From: Medicago truncatula
Lineage: Eukaryota; Streptophyta; Magnoliopsida; Fabales; Fabaceae
Assembly: GCF_003473485.1 (NCBI RefSeq)
Contig: NC_053046.1
Location: 41,563,832-41,627,831 of the forward strand
Length of the DNA stretch: 64,000 nucleotides
Direction of reading: 5' to 3'
The notes beneath the pieces were generated by a model, which worked only from the letters and a program-made list of their open reading frames with translations, ran no database searches and had not been told where the DNA came from. The translations under genes were made by a program, and so were the position numbers. This document shows, piece by piece, positions 32,380-43,346 of this stretch (its first letter is position 1; each line of letters starts with the position of its first letter).

Positions 32380-34369
32380 ATGATGAATAAAAATCAGGTT
32401 GATGGCAGCTACAAGTACGATGTTTTTTTATGTTTTAGAAAGGTGGACACTTACTATACCTTCACAGGTAGTCTCTATCATGCTCTGCGTAACAAGAGAA
32501 TCAAGACCTTCTACCCACATGAAACTGATATTAAGAAACTTCAACCTTCTCCTATTGTGCTCAAGGCAATTAAGGAAGCAAGGATTTCTATTGTTGTTCT
32601 CTGAAAACTTCGCATCCTCCACGCGTTGTCTAGATGAACTTGTTAACATCCTTGAGTGTATGAAGATGAAAAATCAACTTGTTTGGCCAATTTTTTTTAA
32701 AGTGGAGCCTTGGGAGGTAAGGAATCAGAAAGGCCGTTTTGGCGAAGCCATGTTGAAGTTAGAAAAATGGCTTCAAAATTATCCTTACAGGATACTGCAA
32801 TGGAAGAAAGCTTTGCATCAAGTCTCCTTGATTGCTGGATGGAATTACGGTGCTGAGTATGTACTACTTTTCTATATACCACTAGTAGCAACCTAGTACT
32901 AGGGTTGTTCCAAAAAAAAACAAAAACTGAACAGAAGTGCTAAACCAAACCAAACCGCATCGGAAAAAAGCAAACTGTGACTAACAGTTTTTGAACTGAA
33001 CTGAACCAGTGAGACATTGATGTGATTCAGTTTGGTTTAGCGTTTCGGTTTTTAGTTTTTTTAAACATTCATAATATTGACTTGGTTCGTTTTTTTTCCT
33101 ACAGTTCTAGTTATGAGTTAATGATAGCACTTTGGTATCATTCGGTTTGAAAACGTACATTAAAATTTTTATAAAGGTAGTTTTGGTTCGGTTTATAACT
33201 ACAAAACAGTTGTACCGAACCTCTATAATAAAAGTTCGTTCAAGACAAATCAATAATTGTTTAATTCTTTTTTTCTGAGCTGTAGAAACAGTTCAATTAA
33301 ATTAAATTCAGTTTTCTTTTGGAACTCCAACGGTCATAGACATCACCTTTTGGAAGTAGAAGCTCACATTTCTCCTCGTCTTCACTGTTAAAATGATCAT
33401 TTGACCAATGATGGATTGACAAAAATAAGATAAAAAGAATATTCATGTCTGGAAACTCATCGAACATACACAATTCAGGTCTCAACCATAAGGACCGTGA
33501 GATTCTGCATCCGATGAGCGTCATTCGAGTGATTTTTTAAGTATCGATCCACCGTAAACCAACTATCAATAGAACCCGTGTTGTTTGTTGGGCTTTAGAA
33601 ATCTTGTTTGAGACTTTGTTTCAGGTTGTCAATATGCTCGAACACAATAATAGACTTTATGAATTAAAATGATCTGTGCATTCATAGGTTCGAATATGAA
33701 CTCTTCAAGAAGATTGTGGAGTCAACGGTACAATCACTGCCTCGCTACGATGTTTTTCTCAGTTTTTGCGGGGAAGATACTCGCTACTCTTTTACAGGAT
33801 TTCTCTATCATGATTTGCGTCATGAGGGATTCAAAATCTTCATGGATGATGAGGGATTGAAGGGTGGAAACCAAATTTCACAAACTTTACTCAAAGCAAT
33901 TGAAAAATCAAGGCTTTCAATTGTTGTTTTGTCTGAAAACTTTGGATATTCCACATGGTGTCTTGATGAACTTGTCAAGATTATGGAGTGCAAGAAGACC
34001 AATAATCAATTGGAATTGACCAATATTTTACAAAATAGAACGACCAGATGTAAGCAATCAAACAAAAAGTTATGGTAAAGCCATGGCAGCTCATGAGGAT
34101 AGATTTGGAAAGGAATGTGAGAATGTGCAAAAATGGAAATCAGCTTTGTCAGAAGTTGCCTTACTGAAAGCAGACCATATCAAAGAAAATGAGTACGTAC
34201 TAGTGAATACTATAGATTACTTTTAGATTGCATTAACGTTGGCTAATCCCTTAAATCAGAAACTGCTCTTGCCATAGACAAATTAAAGTTGTAGAGCTTT
34301 TGTAGGTACGAGTATGAATTCATAAAGAAGATAGTGGAAAGGGCCATTGAAGCTGAAAATCACATGTGA
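32380..34369 (+). pseudogene. Tandem TIR-TIR gene 2, two frameshifts
   Basis: Three exons: 32380-32856, 33688-34192 and 34306-34369, with phase-2 introns of 831 and 113 bases. TIR 1 (YDVFLCFRKVDTYYTFTG) loses two bases near 32600 inside the VVLSENF motif; reading resumes as ENFASSTRCLDEL to SLIAGWNYGAE. TIR 2 (YDVFLSFCGEDTRYSFTG, DDEGLKGGNQI, STWCLDELVKI) gains one base near 34013 at QLVWP; reading resumes as AMAAHEDRFG to KADHIKENE. The last exon encodes YEYEFIKKIVERAIEAENHM and stops at 34367-34369. It keeps the full 3' end that gene 1 lost. Each frameshift is a single small event, so an intact allele or paralogue elsewhere is likely. Confidence 0.8.
32895..33240. mobile_element. Possible hAT-like MITE in the TIR-TIR gene 2 intron
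   Basis: Opens with TAGGGTTGTTCC and is rich in AACCAAACC/GGTTTGGTT and GGTTCGGTTT words facing in both directions, as in many hAT-derived legume MITEs. The matching right end and target duplication are not clear. Confidence 0.4.
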
Positions 34370-35283
34370 TACCAATAAGTCCATGCAGAAATGACAGAGA
34401 AGGAAGGTTTGAGTTCCTCTTACATTCAAGCATCATCAAATCAAGATCTAGGAACACTTGTGCAGAAGAAGGTGAAGTCACTTATATTTACTGTATATGT
34501 GGTTGCTTGATGCCTACTAAAAGAATATGCTAAACAAGAATTGCCAAAGGTCCCTACAACTTGATTGTTGATCAATTTGGTTGTGCAATTTCTTTTAGTG
34601 GTAGAGCAGGATCGAATAATTACAGGGGCAAGAGGCAATTATATTTCTATCGAGTTGGACAGTGTTTAAAAAGACCTGTCAAAACTATAATGCTGGCAAG
34701 AAAGTGTTAAGAGAAGTTTATATACATAAACATCAACTTACCCTTAAATATGAGTCAGTATTCTTTTAATGTTAGAAACAATATATTTGCATCCATTGTA
34801 TCAAAATAAATCTTTACATTTCCAAGGACTGTCCATTGTTAATTATGACTCTTCTAAAGGTTGTGTTTATTTCTTAACCATGTTTGATTAAATTAGCACT
34901 TGATAGTTGACTCACTATAAGAAAAAAAGTGACAGAAAAAACCTGAGGTGTTTGTTTACATGTACAAAGTCATAACCTTGTAAAATTCAATACGGTAACA
35001 ACTGATGAAAAGATTCATAAAATATAGGGTTTTTGATCCACTATAAACAGCCCCAGACTAGATTCTCTATAAAAACTAAAGCATTCCTCAAATGTGCTTA
35101 CAATATGCCAGCTACTATTTTTCTGCATATAATGAATCAAAGGAATAAAGCAATAAATACACAAGACAAAATGAGCAAATTTTTGCTCTCCTCCGAAAGA
35201 TGAGGAATTTGGAAGGGAGATCATATTTGTTTCATATTTTAACTTGAATAACCTGATCTGATCTAAATCTAATCTAAATCTAA
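34370..35283. other. 3' flank of TIR-TIR gene 2 and intergenic DNA
   Basis: 34375-34540 and 34730-34800 match relics near 13390-13540 and 13830-13960. No other gene seen. Confidence 0.5.
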
Positions 35284-36200
35284 GGGGGTGTATTGGATTG
35301 AGATTTCAATGGATTTTAAAAGACTTTTTTGTTTTATAAAAGTCTTGTGGTATTCAATCAAGATTTTTAAGGAATGTAAAACATTCTTGTGGTATTCAAT
35401 TAGGATTTTCATGATTTTTTAATGAGTCCAATGAAATCTAGTGGTATTCAATTGAGATTTTGCATAACTTAAAAATTGTCTACTCGTATTCAAAACTCTA
35501 CGGATTTTAATGGATTGTTGTGAGTAATGGATTTTGTGAGATTGTTTAGTGTAAAATGTACCTACTAACAATCTCACACCTAGACTTGAGACTTTTCTAT
35601 CTCCCACACATAGCCTTGAAATTTTGTAATACTTTTCCAAATTCTTTTTTTTTTTTTTTTTTTACGTTTCTTCCAAATTCTTTTCTATTCTACTGTAACA
35701 ATGACAGGTTATATATTTTGTTTGGCAAACTTATTGTCGAAATCATCATGCCTCTAACTTGCACTTTTCTTAACATAACTTTTACGTTCATTAAAAAAAA
35801 GAATGTACTGTATAATCTTGTGGTTAATTTACCATCTACCTATATATCAAATTATTATAAAAATCACAACTTTACGTTCATTGGTATTATAATAATTTTT
35901 CTACTTGCATTTTTCAATCAAATTATTATATCTGTACTTTTGTTTTTGAGAGATTTTTTGGTCTGTACTGTATCTTTAAATTTATTGACCCTTTTAAAAT
36001 CTTTAAAATTCATTAAAATCCTTTAAAATCTATATCATGAATCCATTAAAATCTTGCAAAGAATCTTGATTGTAAAAAGTCTTTCAAAAAAAGTCTTTTA
36101 AAATCCCACAAAATCAATACAATCCAACAAAGTCTTTTAAAATCTTCAAGATTTTTTTCTATCAAAACAGTCTTTTAAAATCTCAATCCAATACACCCCC
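35284..36200. mobile_element. Mutator-like foldback MITE
   Basis: 917 bp with inverted ends GGGGGTGTATTGGATTGAGA and a perfect 9-bp target duplication TAAATCTAA (35275-35283 and 36201-36209). The interior is made of repeated, partly inverted blocks (GGTATTCAAT, TTTTAAAAGACTTTTTT), so a large hairpin is possible. The 9-bp duplication points to the Mutator superfamily. The hydrophobic open frame inside (35556-36026) has no homology I recognise and is probably chance. Confidence 0.85.
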
Positions 36201-36312
36201 TAAATCTAAATATTATAATGATGAAAATAATAATTTTATACTTTCCTTCCATTGAAATCACTACTCTCCCTTCAAGGAAACACATGATTTTAAAATCTCG
36301 CCCCCTCCTGTC

Positions 36313-36460
36313 TATTCTTTTTTTGAAACGGCCAATGTTATTAAGCAATACCCGTGCAAGAATGATCGTGCACCAACAACCATAGAAAAAATATAATGCA
36401 AATAAAAATCTAGGACGCAGGGAGCCAAAAGTTAGGTGGGCCCAACCCACGATTTAGAAC
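36313..36460 (-). mobile_element. LINE 3'-end fragment
   Basis: On the minus strand it ends GGTATTGCTTAATAACATTG, then GGCCGTTTC and an A-run. This is the typical tail of plant LINEs, preceded by GTTGTTGGTGCACGA and TTGGCTCCCTGCGTCC. Strongly 5' truncated. Confidence 0.65.
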
Positions 36461-36510
36461 TGAAAGTTTTGGCCCAACATAAACAAATAAATGTTTAGAT
36501 AGAAAAGTGA

Positions 36511-36851
36511 GTGTGGAAACGTATTGCAATTGCAAAGAAATTAGGTCAAAGAGTGGAGAAGATGGAGGAAGGGTGGTGGCGTTCTGTTGTTGTGAATGTT
36601 CGTCAACAACATGTTTGTCAGCTGCGTACTTTCTTTCATTTGGAGCAGATCAGCGTTTTGAACAATTTTGGTACCGTTCGTAAAGCTAAGATAATCAAAT
36701 ACGACATTGATGAAGGTTTTTCTTTCTGTTTCCGTTTAACATCTTATGCTTGGGATTTTGTGGAACTTATTGAGAAAATACTTCCTGTGTCAAGTTTGAT
36801 TGGGATATGATTCTTCCTGAAAGTGAAATATACCTTTTTCGTGTTAAACAA
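36511..36851 (+). pseudogene. NMD3: NMD3-like gene, middle fragment (copy A)
   Basis: From about 36568 it encodes WRSVVVNVRQQHVCQLRTFF, HLEQ and on to FVELIEKILPV, matching the middle of NMD3, the adaptor that exports 60S ribosomal subunits. Two extra bases after LPV shift the frame. Similarity to copy B ends at about 36850, where some 1.1 kb is missing (42608-43755 in copy B); the shared downstream sequence then resumes. The N-terminal zinc-binding part is absent. Confidence 0.75.
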
Positions 36852-37985
36852 TTGTTTGTATTATAATATTACCTTTTATACACGGATTCATTCCTGTGCT
36901 GGATTGAAATATTTTGTGGATCTGTTACATTGTTTTTTATAAATATATAAATAAATAGTTCACTCTATTTGTTCTTGAGTTCTGATTAATCTACTAAGTA
37001 TCGTAAGAAGCAAAACTGGCAAACCATCTTTATTAGGAGATTAATCTACTACTCTATTTAACTTTACATAAATAGTTGAAAGTATAGTGTGGCTGCTTCT
37101 CATACATGTCCTTTCTTTCATTTGCTGAAGCATGGCGGTGCCAACTGCTACTGTTGTGTGAATCAAATTGAGGTATTTTATAAAGGAACTAGTTCCTGGC
37201 TACTAAGAATCTCTTTAAAAGATAAGCAACTTGTTTTTTCTTGTGATACATTTGTCCATCAATTATGAGATTGCTGATTACAATTATATGATATTCTGAG
37301 GTGTTCAGTTATATCAATATCATTATAGGCTATTGAAGTTGTTGCAACTTACAACATGAGCTTGAAAATTATTGTCTTAAACCCCTCTCAGGTTTAAATC
37401 TCAAAGCCTTAGGGATGTAGATTTTGCAGCAAAACTGGTTTATACAACTCTTGCATTCAAACATGGCTAGTTTCGCTTCTCTTCACTTGGAATTAGTAGA
37501 CTAGAGTGGCACCCAAGCTATATTAAAGTGTGATATTTGCATCTTCACCATGCTTCTGTAAAAGTCTATGCAGAAAACTCTTCCCTAGGCAGCTTGGCGC
37601 CAGTGTGATCGTATATCTCTCCAATACTGGTTTTTGACCTTCATTATGCGGTTAACAATTACGCAACTAATGTGCATTCATTGGTTTGATTTTCTTGTAT
37701 GTAAGTCTCAGTTTTATAAACCTAAAACAGTTGGTATGGTATTATATTTTTTTCTGCGTTCATCTGGGTGTTTGACTCAAATATTTTGTGGATTTGTTAT
37801 ATGATTGTAGATATAGTTTATTCAGAGCAAGCCATCTATTGGACATTTGGACTCTGGTTCTGATTAATCCATTATGTTAGTAATAAGAAAAACTAGCAAC
37901 CCATTTATTAGGAGATTTCCAACTACATAAATAGTTGAAAATATATTGTGGCTGGTTGGTATTTGGGGCTTATTCTTACTGGAAA
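36852..37985. repeat. Duplicated segment downstream of the NMD3 fragments, copies A1 and A2
   Basis: 36870-37740 follows 43790-44740 block by block (shared TCATTTGCTGAAGCATG/TCATTCGCTGAAGCATG, GGAACTAGTTC, CTCTTCCCTAGGCAGCTTGG). 37770-37950 is a further partial copy (AAATATTTTGTGGATTTGTT, TTTATTAGGAGATTT). No gene. Confidence 0.7.
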
Positions 37986-38612
37986 CTTTGCTCAAGGCTA
38001 AGTTATCGAAAAAACAAGATCCCTTCCTTTATATTTAGAATGTAGTTTTGGTTAACAATGCTTATCAAGGCTGGGTTCATACACGTCATAGTATGTCCAC
38101 AAAATCCAGTCAGTGGAGCTCAGGGTAACAAATCGGGTTCCATGCCATGGTTTCGTTACATTAACACCCTTACGTGAGTCATATCTGATTTAAGGTGTTG
38201 TTTAAACATGCTGGGAAATTTTTGTTGTGTGAAAAAATATTTTACTGAAAAGTACTATGAAATTAAATCCCATTTATGAGAAAACAAAAATGTGACACCT
38301 CTAGTTTGAGAGAGGGATAGGGAAAGGGAAGTACAAACATGCCAAGTTTGAGAGGCATTTTTAATTTTATTGATTGTGTAATGAGAAAACAAAATTCATT
38401 TTGATAAGTTACTAGTGGGCATGCATCTGGTCACATGATACGACGACACAACACATGAAACCACTGATGGTTCGACCTACTTGTCATCAAACATATTTCA
38501 TGGGGGGTCATTTGAAGAAGAGAGCAGCCAACGATTAAATATTACCCTAAACCTAAGAATGTACTATAAAATATAAACCATAATAAGTGCCTTCTTAGCA
38601 GAACATGCAAAC
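37986..38612. other. Intergenic, nothing recognised
   Basis: No coding similarity and no clear repeat edge. Confidence 0.5.
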
Positions 38613-39130
38613 CTGAGGTGGGTTGATAATAGGGGTACTAAAAAGACTGCCGTAAACACCACCATTTGATATTGTAAGAGTGCCTCCAGCCATCTCATCA
38701 ATTGATATAGTTCCAGCATTAGCCTTCTTTGCAGAGTTCATTTTATCCGCATTACGGATAACCAGCACAGCAAGTCCCTCGGTAGGCAAGCAAAAAATGC
38801 AAACATATACTTAATTAGCTTAACTCCTTTAACCCAACCATTAAACATTTTCAAACCAGTCATGACAACATCAATCGACATAGGTCAATGACATGGGTTA
38901 AGTTTCACCAAAAGTATAATAAACCCAACACTATGGATTTTTCTACACAATAAGAACAGTAGTAAATAAGTGAAGGTTGAGGTGACTGATGAAAACCTTC
39001 GGAGTTCCCACAGCTATGCTGATGTCAATATAATCTCTGTATATAATATCATCCCCATCAATGACCGCATTTACAATCAGTTGATATTGAAAGGGCGTTG
39101 ACAGCAGTTTCAAATTTCAATACACCTTGT
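38613..39130 (-). pseudogene. 2-oxoglutarate dehydrogenase E2 (succinyltransferase) fragment
   Basis: Exon 39130-38997 encodes [20 protein letters not shown] and ends TPK. A 219-base intron follows (38996-38778, donor GTTTTC, acceptor CCGAG). Exon 38777-38613 encodes [28 protein letters not shown] and STPIINPPQ. This is the catalytic core of dihydrolipoyl succinyltransferase. There is a one-base insertion before QYQ and an internal deletion of about a dozen residues after KMN. The kept intron shows a genomic duplicate, not a retrocopy. The HxxxD active-site end and the lipoyl domain are absent. Confidence 0.8.
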
Positions 39131-39732
39131 GCCTGGTTTGTGTTATATTATGTTGATTTTAAAAATAAAAAATAAAACAAGAAAAGATTAATCATAATCG
39201 TATTGATATTGCAAGTAGCTCATAAAATTTTCCAAATGTAAGCTATATTTTCCAAAGAGTAAGTTACTTCTAAATTAAGTTTCTTAGCTTTTTATAATGA
39301 AATTAAAAAAAAGCGAATATTTTTAATCTTAATTTACTTTTTATATAGAAAAAATATTTTAAAATACCTTCTTAATTAAAGTTTATTTGTTTACTTTTCA
39401 ATTAAGTTATGGCCAAATGATAATACCTTCATCAAAATATTTTTTTTATCGATCTGCCTGATCCCTCTACCACTTATAATATTGATTTTCTTATATAGAA
39501 AAATATTTGAAAATACCTTCTCAATTAAGTTTGTCCTGTTACTTCTAAATTAAGTATACTCGGGAAACACCATCTTTAAATATCTTCATCAAATATTTTT
39601 TTTTTTTTTATATAAATTAAATCCAAATCCTAATAAACAACTCAAAAAAATAATAATCCCAATTAACAATCCTATTTTGCGTTTGAGATCGCTTAATCTC
39701 ATTTGCATCCGCTTTAATATTCCAATTTGCAA
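39131..39732. other. Intergenic, AT-rich with local repeats
   Basis: 39340-39420 and 39490-39600 share blocks (TATATAGAAAAA, AAAATACCTTCT.AATTAA, CTTCATCAAA.ATTTTTTT). No gene. Confidence 0.5.
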
Positions 39733-40000
39733 ATGGGGAGAAGTCAGTCCCATATACGTGACGATCTTTTCAACTCTATTCTCCCAAAATTACCTATCAA
39801 ATCTTTGAAGAGGTTTGGATGTGTATGCAAATCATGATCGCTTTTATTTGATAATTCATATTTCATGACTATGTATCGCAATAATCTCTTAACAAGAGAA
39901 CATCCTTATTATCATGATGTGTCTGTTCTACTACATCAAACATTTACTCCTTTTGATGGTTATTATCTAGATGGCCAAGTGTCAACTTAGATCCTATATA
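39733..40000 (+). pseudogene. F-box protein fragment
   Basis: ATG at 39733. Codons 7-34 read HIRDDLFNSILPKLPIKSLK, RFGCVCKS, the F-box of the large legume F-box family. Codon 35 is TGA (39835-39837) where Trp is usual. The frame then continues with SLLFDNSYFMTMYRNNLL and similar residues to about 39990. The rest of the usual 350-400 residues is gone. It would have bound SKP1 in an SCF ubiquitin ligase. Confidence 0.72.
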
Positions 40001-40594
40001 ACTATATCAATAGTGTATATATATATAGTAAGATTTTTTATGCCACATGTCCCTTCCACGTTTATTCTCAATATTTATATTATTTTTTTATTTTTTAAAA
40101 CCAATATTTTATTTGACATAAATATCTCAACAAACTTTTGATCTTATCCACTCAATATTTTATTTAATTTTTTATTAAATTTCTAATATTTTATGTAGCA
40201 TAAATATCTCAACAAACTACGTATAATACTTTTAACAAAGTTTACATATATGATCTTTTTAATGATTAAAAGGCTCCAATTATTTTTTTTAGGAAAAGAA
40301 ACTTCAATTAATTACTAACTAATCTTTTAGCATTGTATCATTCAATTAATTTTTCTTTTTGAAGAAAAAAGGTTTCGACTTGCTATATGGTGCGAAAACA
40401 TTAAAGCACGACATAGGCACAATAAAAGCCAAACAATGCTTTAATATTTTTTAAATAAATAAAAGTAGAACATGGTCAGCAGCAAAATGAGGCGAAAATT
40501 AATAAGGGGATCATATTGAAAACTCATAATTAGTTAAGAGACCATTTGTATAATCAAGCCTAAAAAAAGCACGTGGTTAAATGAGGTGGTCTTA
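40001..40594. other. Intergenic, AT-rich
   Basis: Short TATA repeats near 40015-40028, otherwise nothing recognised. Confidence 0.5.
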
Positions 40595-40790
40595 GGACCT
40601 GTTTGGATTGAGCTTACGTAAATAATTAAACTTTTATCTTAATTCATAAGATCTTACAAACAAAAATTGTATATTCTTAAGTTGTTTTTTCATGAACTAC
40701 CTTAACAAACTTATAAATAATACATTAATGTTTAGTTATTTGCATAAGTTGTTTTGCATAAGCTCTATAATAAATCAATCCAAACAGATC
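40595..40790. mobile_element. hAT-like MITE (CTGTTTGGATT family)
   Basis: Inverted ends GGACCTGTTTGGATTGA and TCAATCCAAACAGATC. The interior has TTGCATAAG/CATAAGCT words like the related elements at 51323-51617 and 63560-63849. Target duplication not clear. Confidence 0.65.
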
Positions 40791-40924
40791 TTTAGTGTTG
40801 AATTATAAAATGGGTTTGTTACATTTTAATTAAGAGTTTTACACTAAAAGTTCATGAATGAGCTAAGCTGGTAAAACTCTTGCAAGATGACATGCTTTTT
40901 TCATTAGACTCAACCATGTACACC

Positions 40925-42480
40925 ATGATTTTTTTTTTCAATTTCTTAGAACTTTCTTAGAATTAGAGTGTCTAGTACTGGAAGGGGCCAGTAGCTTCCT
41001 TGAGGATCTACTTCGTAACATCTTAAACAGCATGAGTGTCATCCTATACAACCCGACAAGATGCCAAGTCTCTAATACGCCCGATCGTGGGATCAAGTAT
41101 GTTGGTAGACCTCTATGATCTTCTCTCGCTGCATCTGCAAGGGCCACTTCTTCTTCAATTGCCCTCTACAACTTTCCTTCGTGTAAGGATGTTATATCTA
41201 GAAATACCATCACATATATCCAAATAATGTGTCTCATGGATGGCTAGGAATATAATCTAAATATTGAGCTAGCATGCTCCAAGTTTACTATAGAATGGAT
41301 ACAATTAGATGCCACGATCGAGAGAGATAGTCTGCATGTATCTAAACTGGGGAGGATAACATACCATCTAACGAGCATCGCGTTTGATCCATCCTAAATA
41401 GAACCAATTGGCATGTAAGGATGTATGTGGCATACATACCCCTCCTAGTTAGAACAAATTAACTAGCACGAGGATCCTCCCATCGTATCTAATCTATCAT
41501 ATTCCTAGCCACTTACCACGAAAATGCTACAAGATCCATGCCTTCATCAAATATACAAACATCATCAGAGTGGATGAAATGATGTTATATATTTTTAACA
41601 AGGTAATTAGGTAAACATTCCCCCATTTACAATCATTAATCATGTGCATATCCTTCAAGTACTTTATGTATGCCACATCAACGTAAATGTCACTAGAGAT
41701 AGGAATAGGTCAGGCCGACCTACAAGGGCCTACGACCTAGCCTACGACAGGTCAGATCAGGCCAAACTTTTTTCTTAAATAGAGAAAGTTTGGGCTTTTT
41801 TAGAAGCCTATTTAACTTAAAAGGTCAGGCCGTAGACCATTCAAAAAGCTTCTTAGGCTTATTAACTGGCTTATTTAAGTAAATTTAATAATATTATTGA
41901 TTATTATATTATATTTTATACTTTAAAATAAAATAAAAATTTATTAACTTTTACAGTAATTTAAGCTTATTAGCATACATTATTTTATTTTTTGCATATT
42001 TTAAAGTATTATTATAAACTAGAATTAAAATATGATACAATATTTAGTTAAATTATTTAAAAACTCATGTTGATTATATAAAGCGAGTTTTTATCTAATT
42101 GATATATTAGTTCACTAGTCTATTTAAACTTCGATCACATTGCTTATTTAAAGATGTTCATATGAAATAGGCTTTTAAACAGGTTAGCAGACCGTATCAG
42201 GCTTTCAGAATGTCAGATTCATGCCTAAAAAGTAAACCTATGAAAGGCCACAAGTCAGACTTAGGGCTCAAAAAAATTTGACAGGTCAGGCTTAGGCCTT
42301 GCAAAACCTAGCTCGGCCTAACCTACTCCCATCCCTGCATGTCACTTTTATTGGAGAAAATGTTGAAGCGAATCTAGTGGCGAGGTTTGTCAATCTAGTG
42401 TCAACAATGACATTTGTGAACCACCTTTCTTCTACGGTCGTCGATCTTTTTTCCATTACTAAAGCACTTCAATGTTTCAT
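40925..42480 (-). pseudogene. Plant mobile domain (transposase-associated) remnant
   Basis: Degenerate minus-strand frames keep short stretches (VDVAYIKYLKD, KWGNVYLITLL, MKAWILQHF, RWMVCYPPQF-like) that recall the plant mobile domain found in Mutator- and retroelement-derived genes. Many stops and shifts. A hAT-like element (41695-42338) interrupts it, and joining the two target copies restores the surrounding similarity. Family call by eye from weak motifs. Confidence 0.42.
41695..42338. mobile_element. hAT-like non-autonomous element
   Basis: 644 bp with a perfect 8-bp target duplication ATGTCACT (41687-41694 and 42339-42346). Ends are AGAGATAGGAATAGG at left and, reverse-complemented, GCAGGGATGGGAGTAGG at right, followed by AGGCC/GGCCT-rich inverted subterminal stretches. 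The 8-bp target size fits hAT. Confidence 0.85.
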
Positions 42481-42497
42481 GCAACTAAACTACCCAT

Positions 42498-43346
42498 TTA
42501 ACATCTTTTGCTTGGCATTTTGTGAAACTTATAGGGGAAATACTTCCTGTCAGGTTTGATTGGGATATGATTCCTCCTGAAAGTGAAAGATACCTTTTTC
42601 GTGTTGAAATCGTCCCCATTTGCTGCGGGGATTTGATCTTTCTGCCTCCTAATGTTGTTGCTTCTTTCGGTGAAAATATTGGTCCTATTGTCATTTGCAC
42701 TAGGGTTGCCAAAACATTTACTTTGCTTGATCCATTTACCTTGACCCACTGTTTCTTAGATGCTCATCAGTACTGGAAAGCACCATTCACACATTCATTC
42801 AATAGGACTCAGTTAGTCGAATATGTTGTTCTCGATACTGTCCTCCTCCAGGATAACCAAGATGAAGAAGAAGAGGAGGATAAGGAGAAAAAGAAGAATT
42901 ATGATGCTGATGCTGTTGCTGCTGCCAAAAAATATTGTTTAGCTGATGCTGTGGTTGCTCGTGTGAAAGATATTGGAAATAATGACACAACTTTTCAAAT
43001 CAGGACTCATCTTGGTCGTATTTTAAAACCCGGTGACCATGCTCTTGGTTATGACCTGTCTGGAGGAGAAGGAGGAGCTGACACCAACATCAATATCAAC
43101 CTTCCTGCTGCCATTTTGATCACCAAGATTAGTTATGCCGAAGAGAATGGTAGAGTTGTTGCTCTTCATGATAAGTGGGAATCTGATTATCAACTCTTCT
43201 TCAATGATCTACAACAAGACACTAAACTCCTCTTCAACGTAAGAGCAGCCTACCGAGATCAAACCAAAAGCTACACATATGATGGGCCCTTCGTAATCCC
43301 CCCTACCAGACCTTTTGTTCCATTGGAGGACTTGCTTGACGGATGA
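42498..43346 (+). pseudogene. NMD3: NMD3-like gene, C-terminal half (copy B)
   Basis: An open frame of about 280 codons to the stop at 43344-43346 with FVKLIGEILPV, PICCGDLIFLPP, GPIVICTRV, LLDPFTLTHCFLDAHQYW, QLVEYVVLD, NDTTFQIRTHLG, PGDHALGYDLSG and an acidic insert. This matches NMD3 from mid-protein to its C-terminus (end PLEDLLDG). The N-terminal zinc-finger half is missing and similarity to copy A starts at 42498, right at the edge of a plant-mobile-domain remnant. The kept part has no stop or shift, so a shortened protein is conceivable, but it lacks a proper start; the first in-frame ATG is near 42569. Probably a fragment. Confidence 0.78.

Noticed and set aside
35556-36026. 156-codon hydrophobic plus-strand frame
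   Set aside because: Low-complexity translation within a foldback MITE; no conserved motif.
42569-43346. A functional short NMD3 protein
   Set aside because: No proper promoter or N-terminal zinc-binding half; kept as a fragment, with transcription listed as a check.
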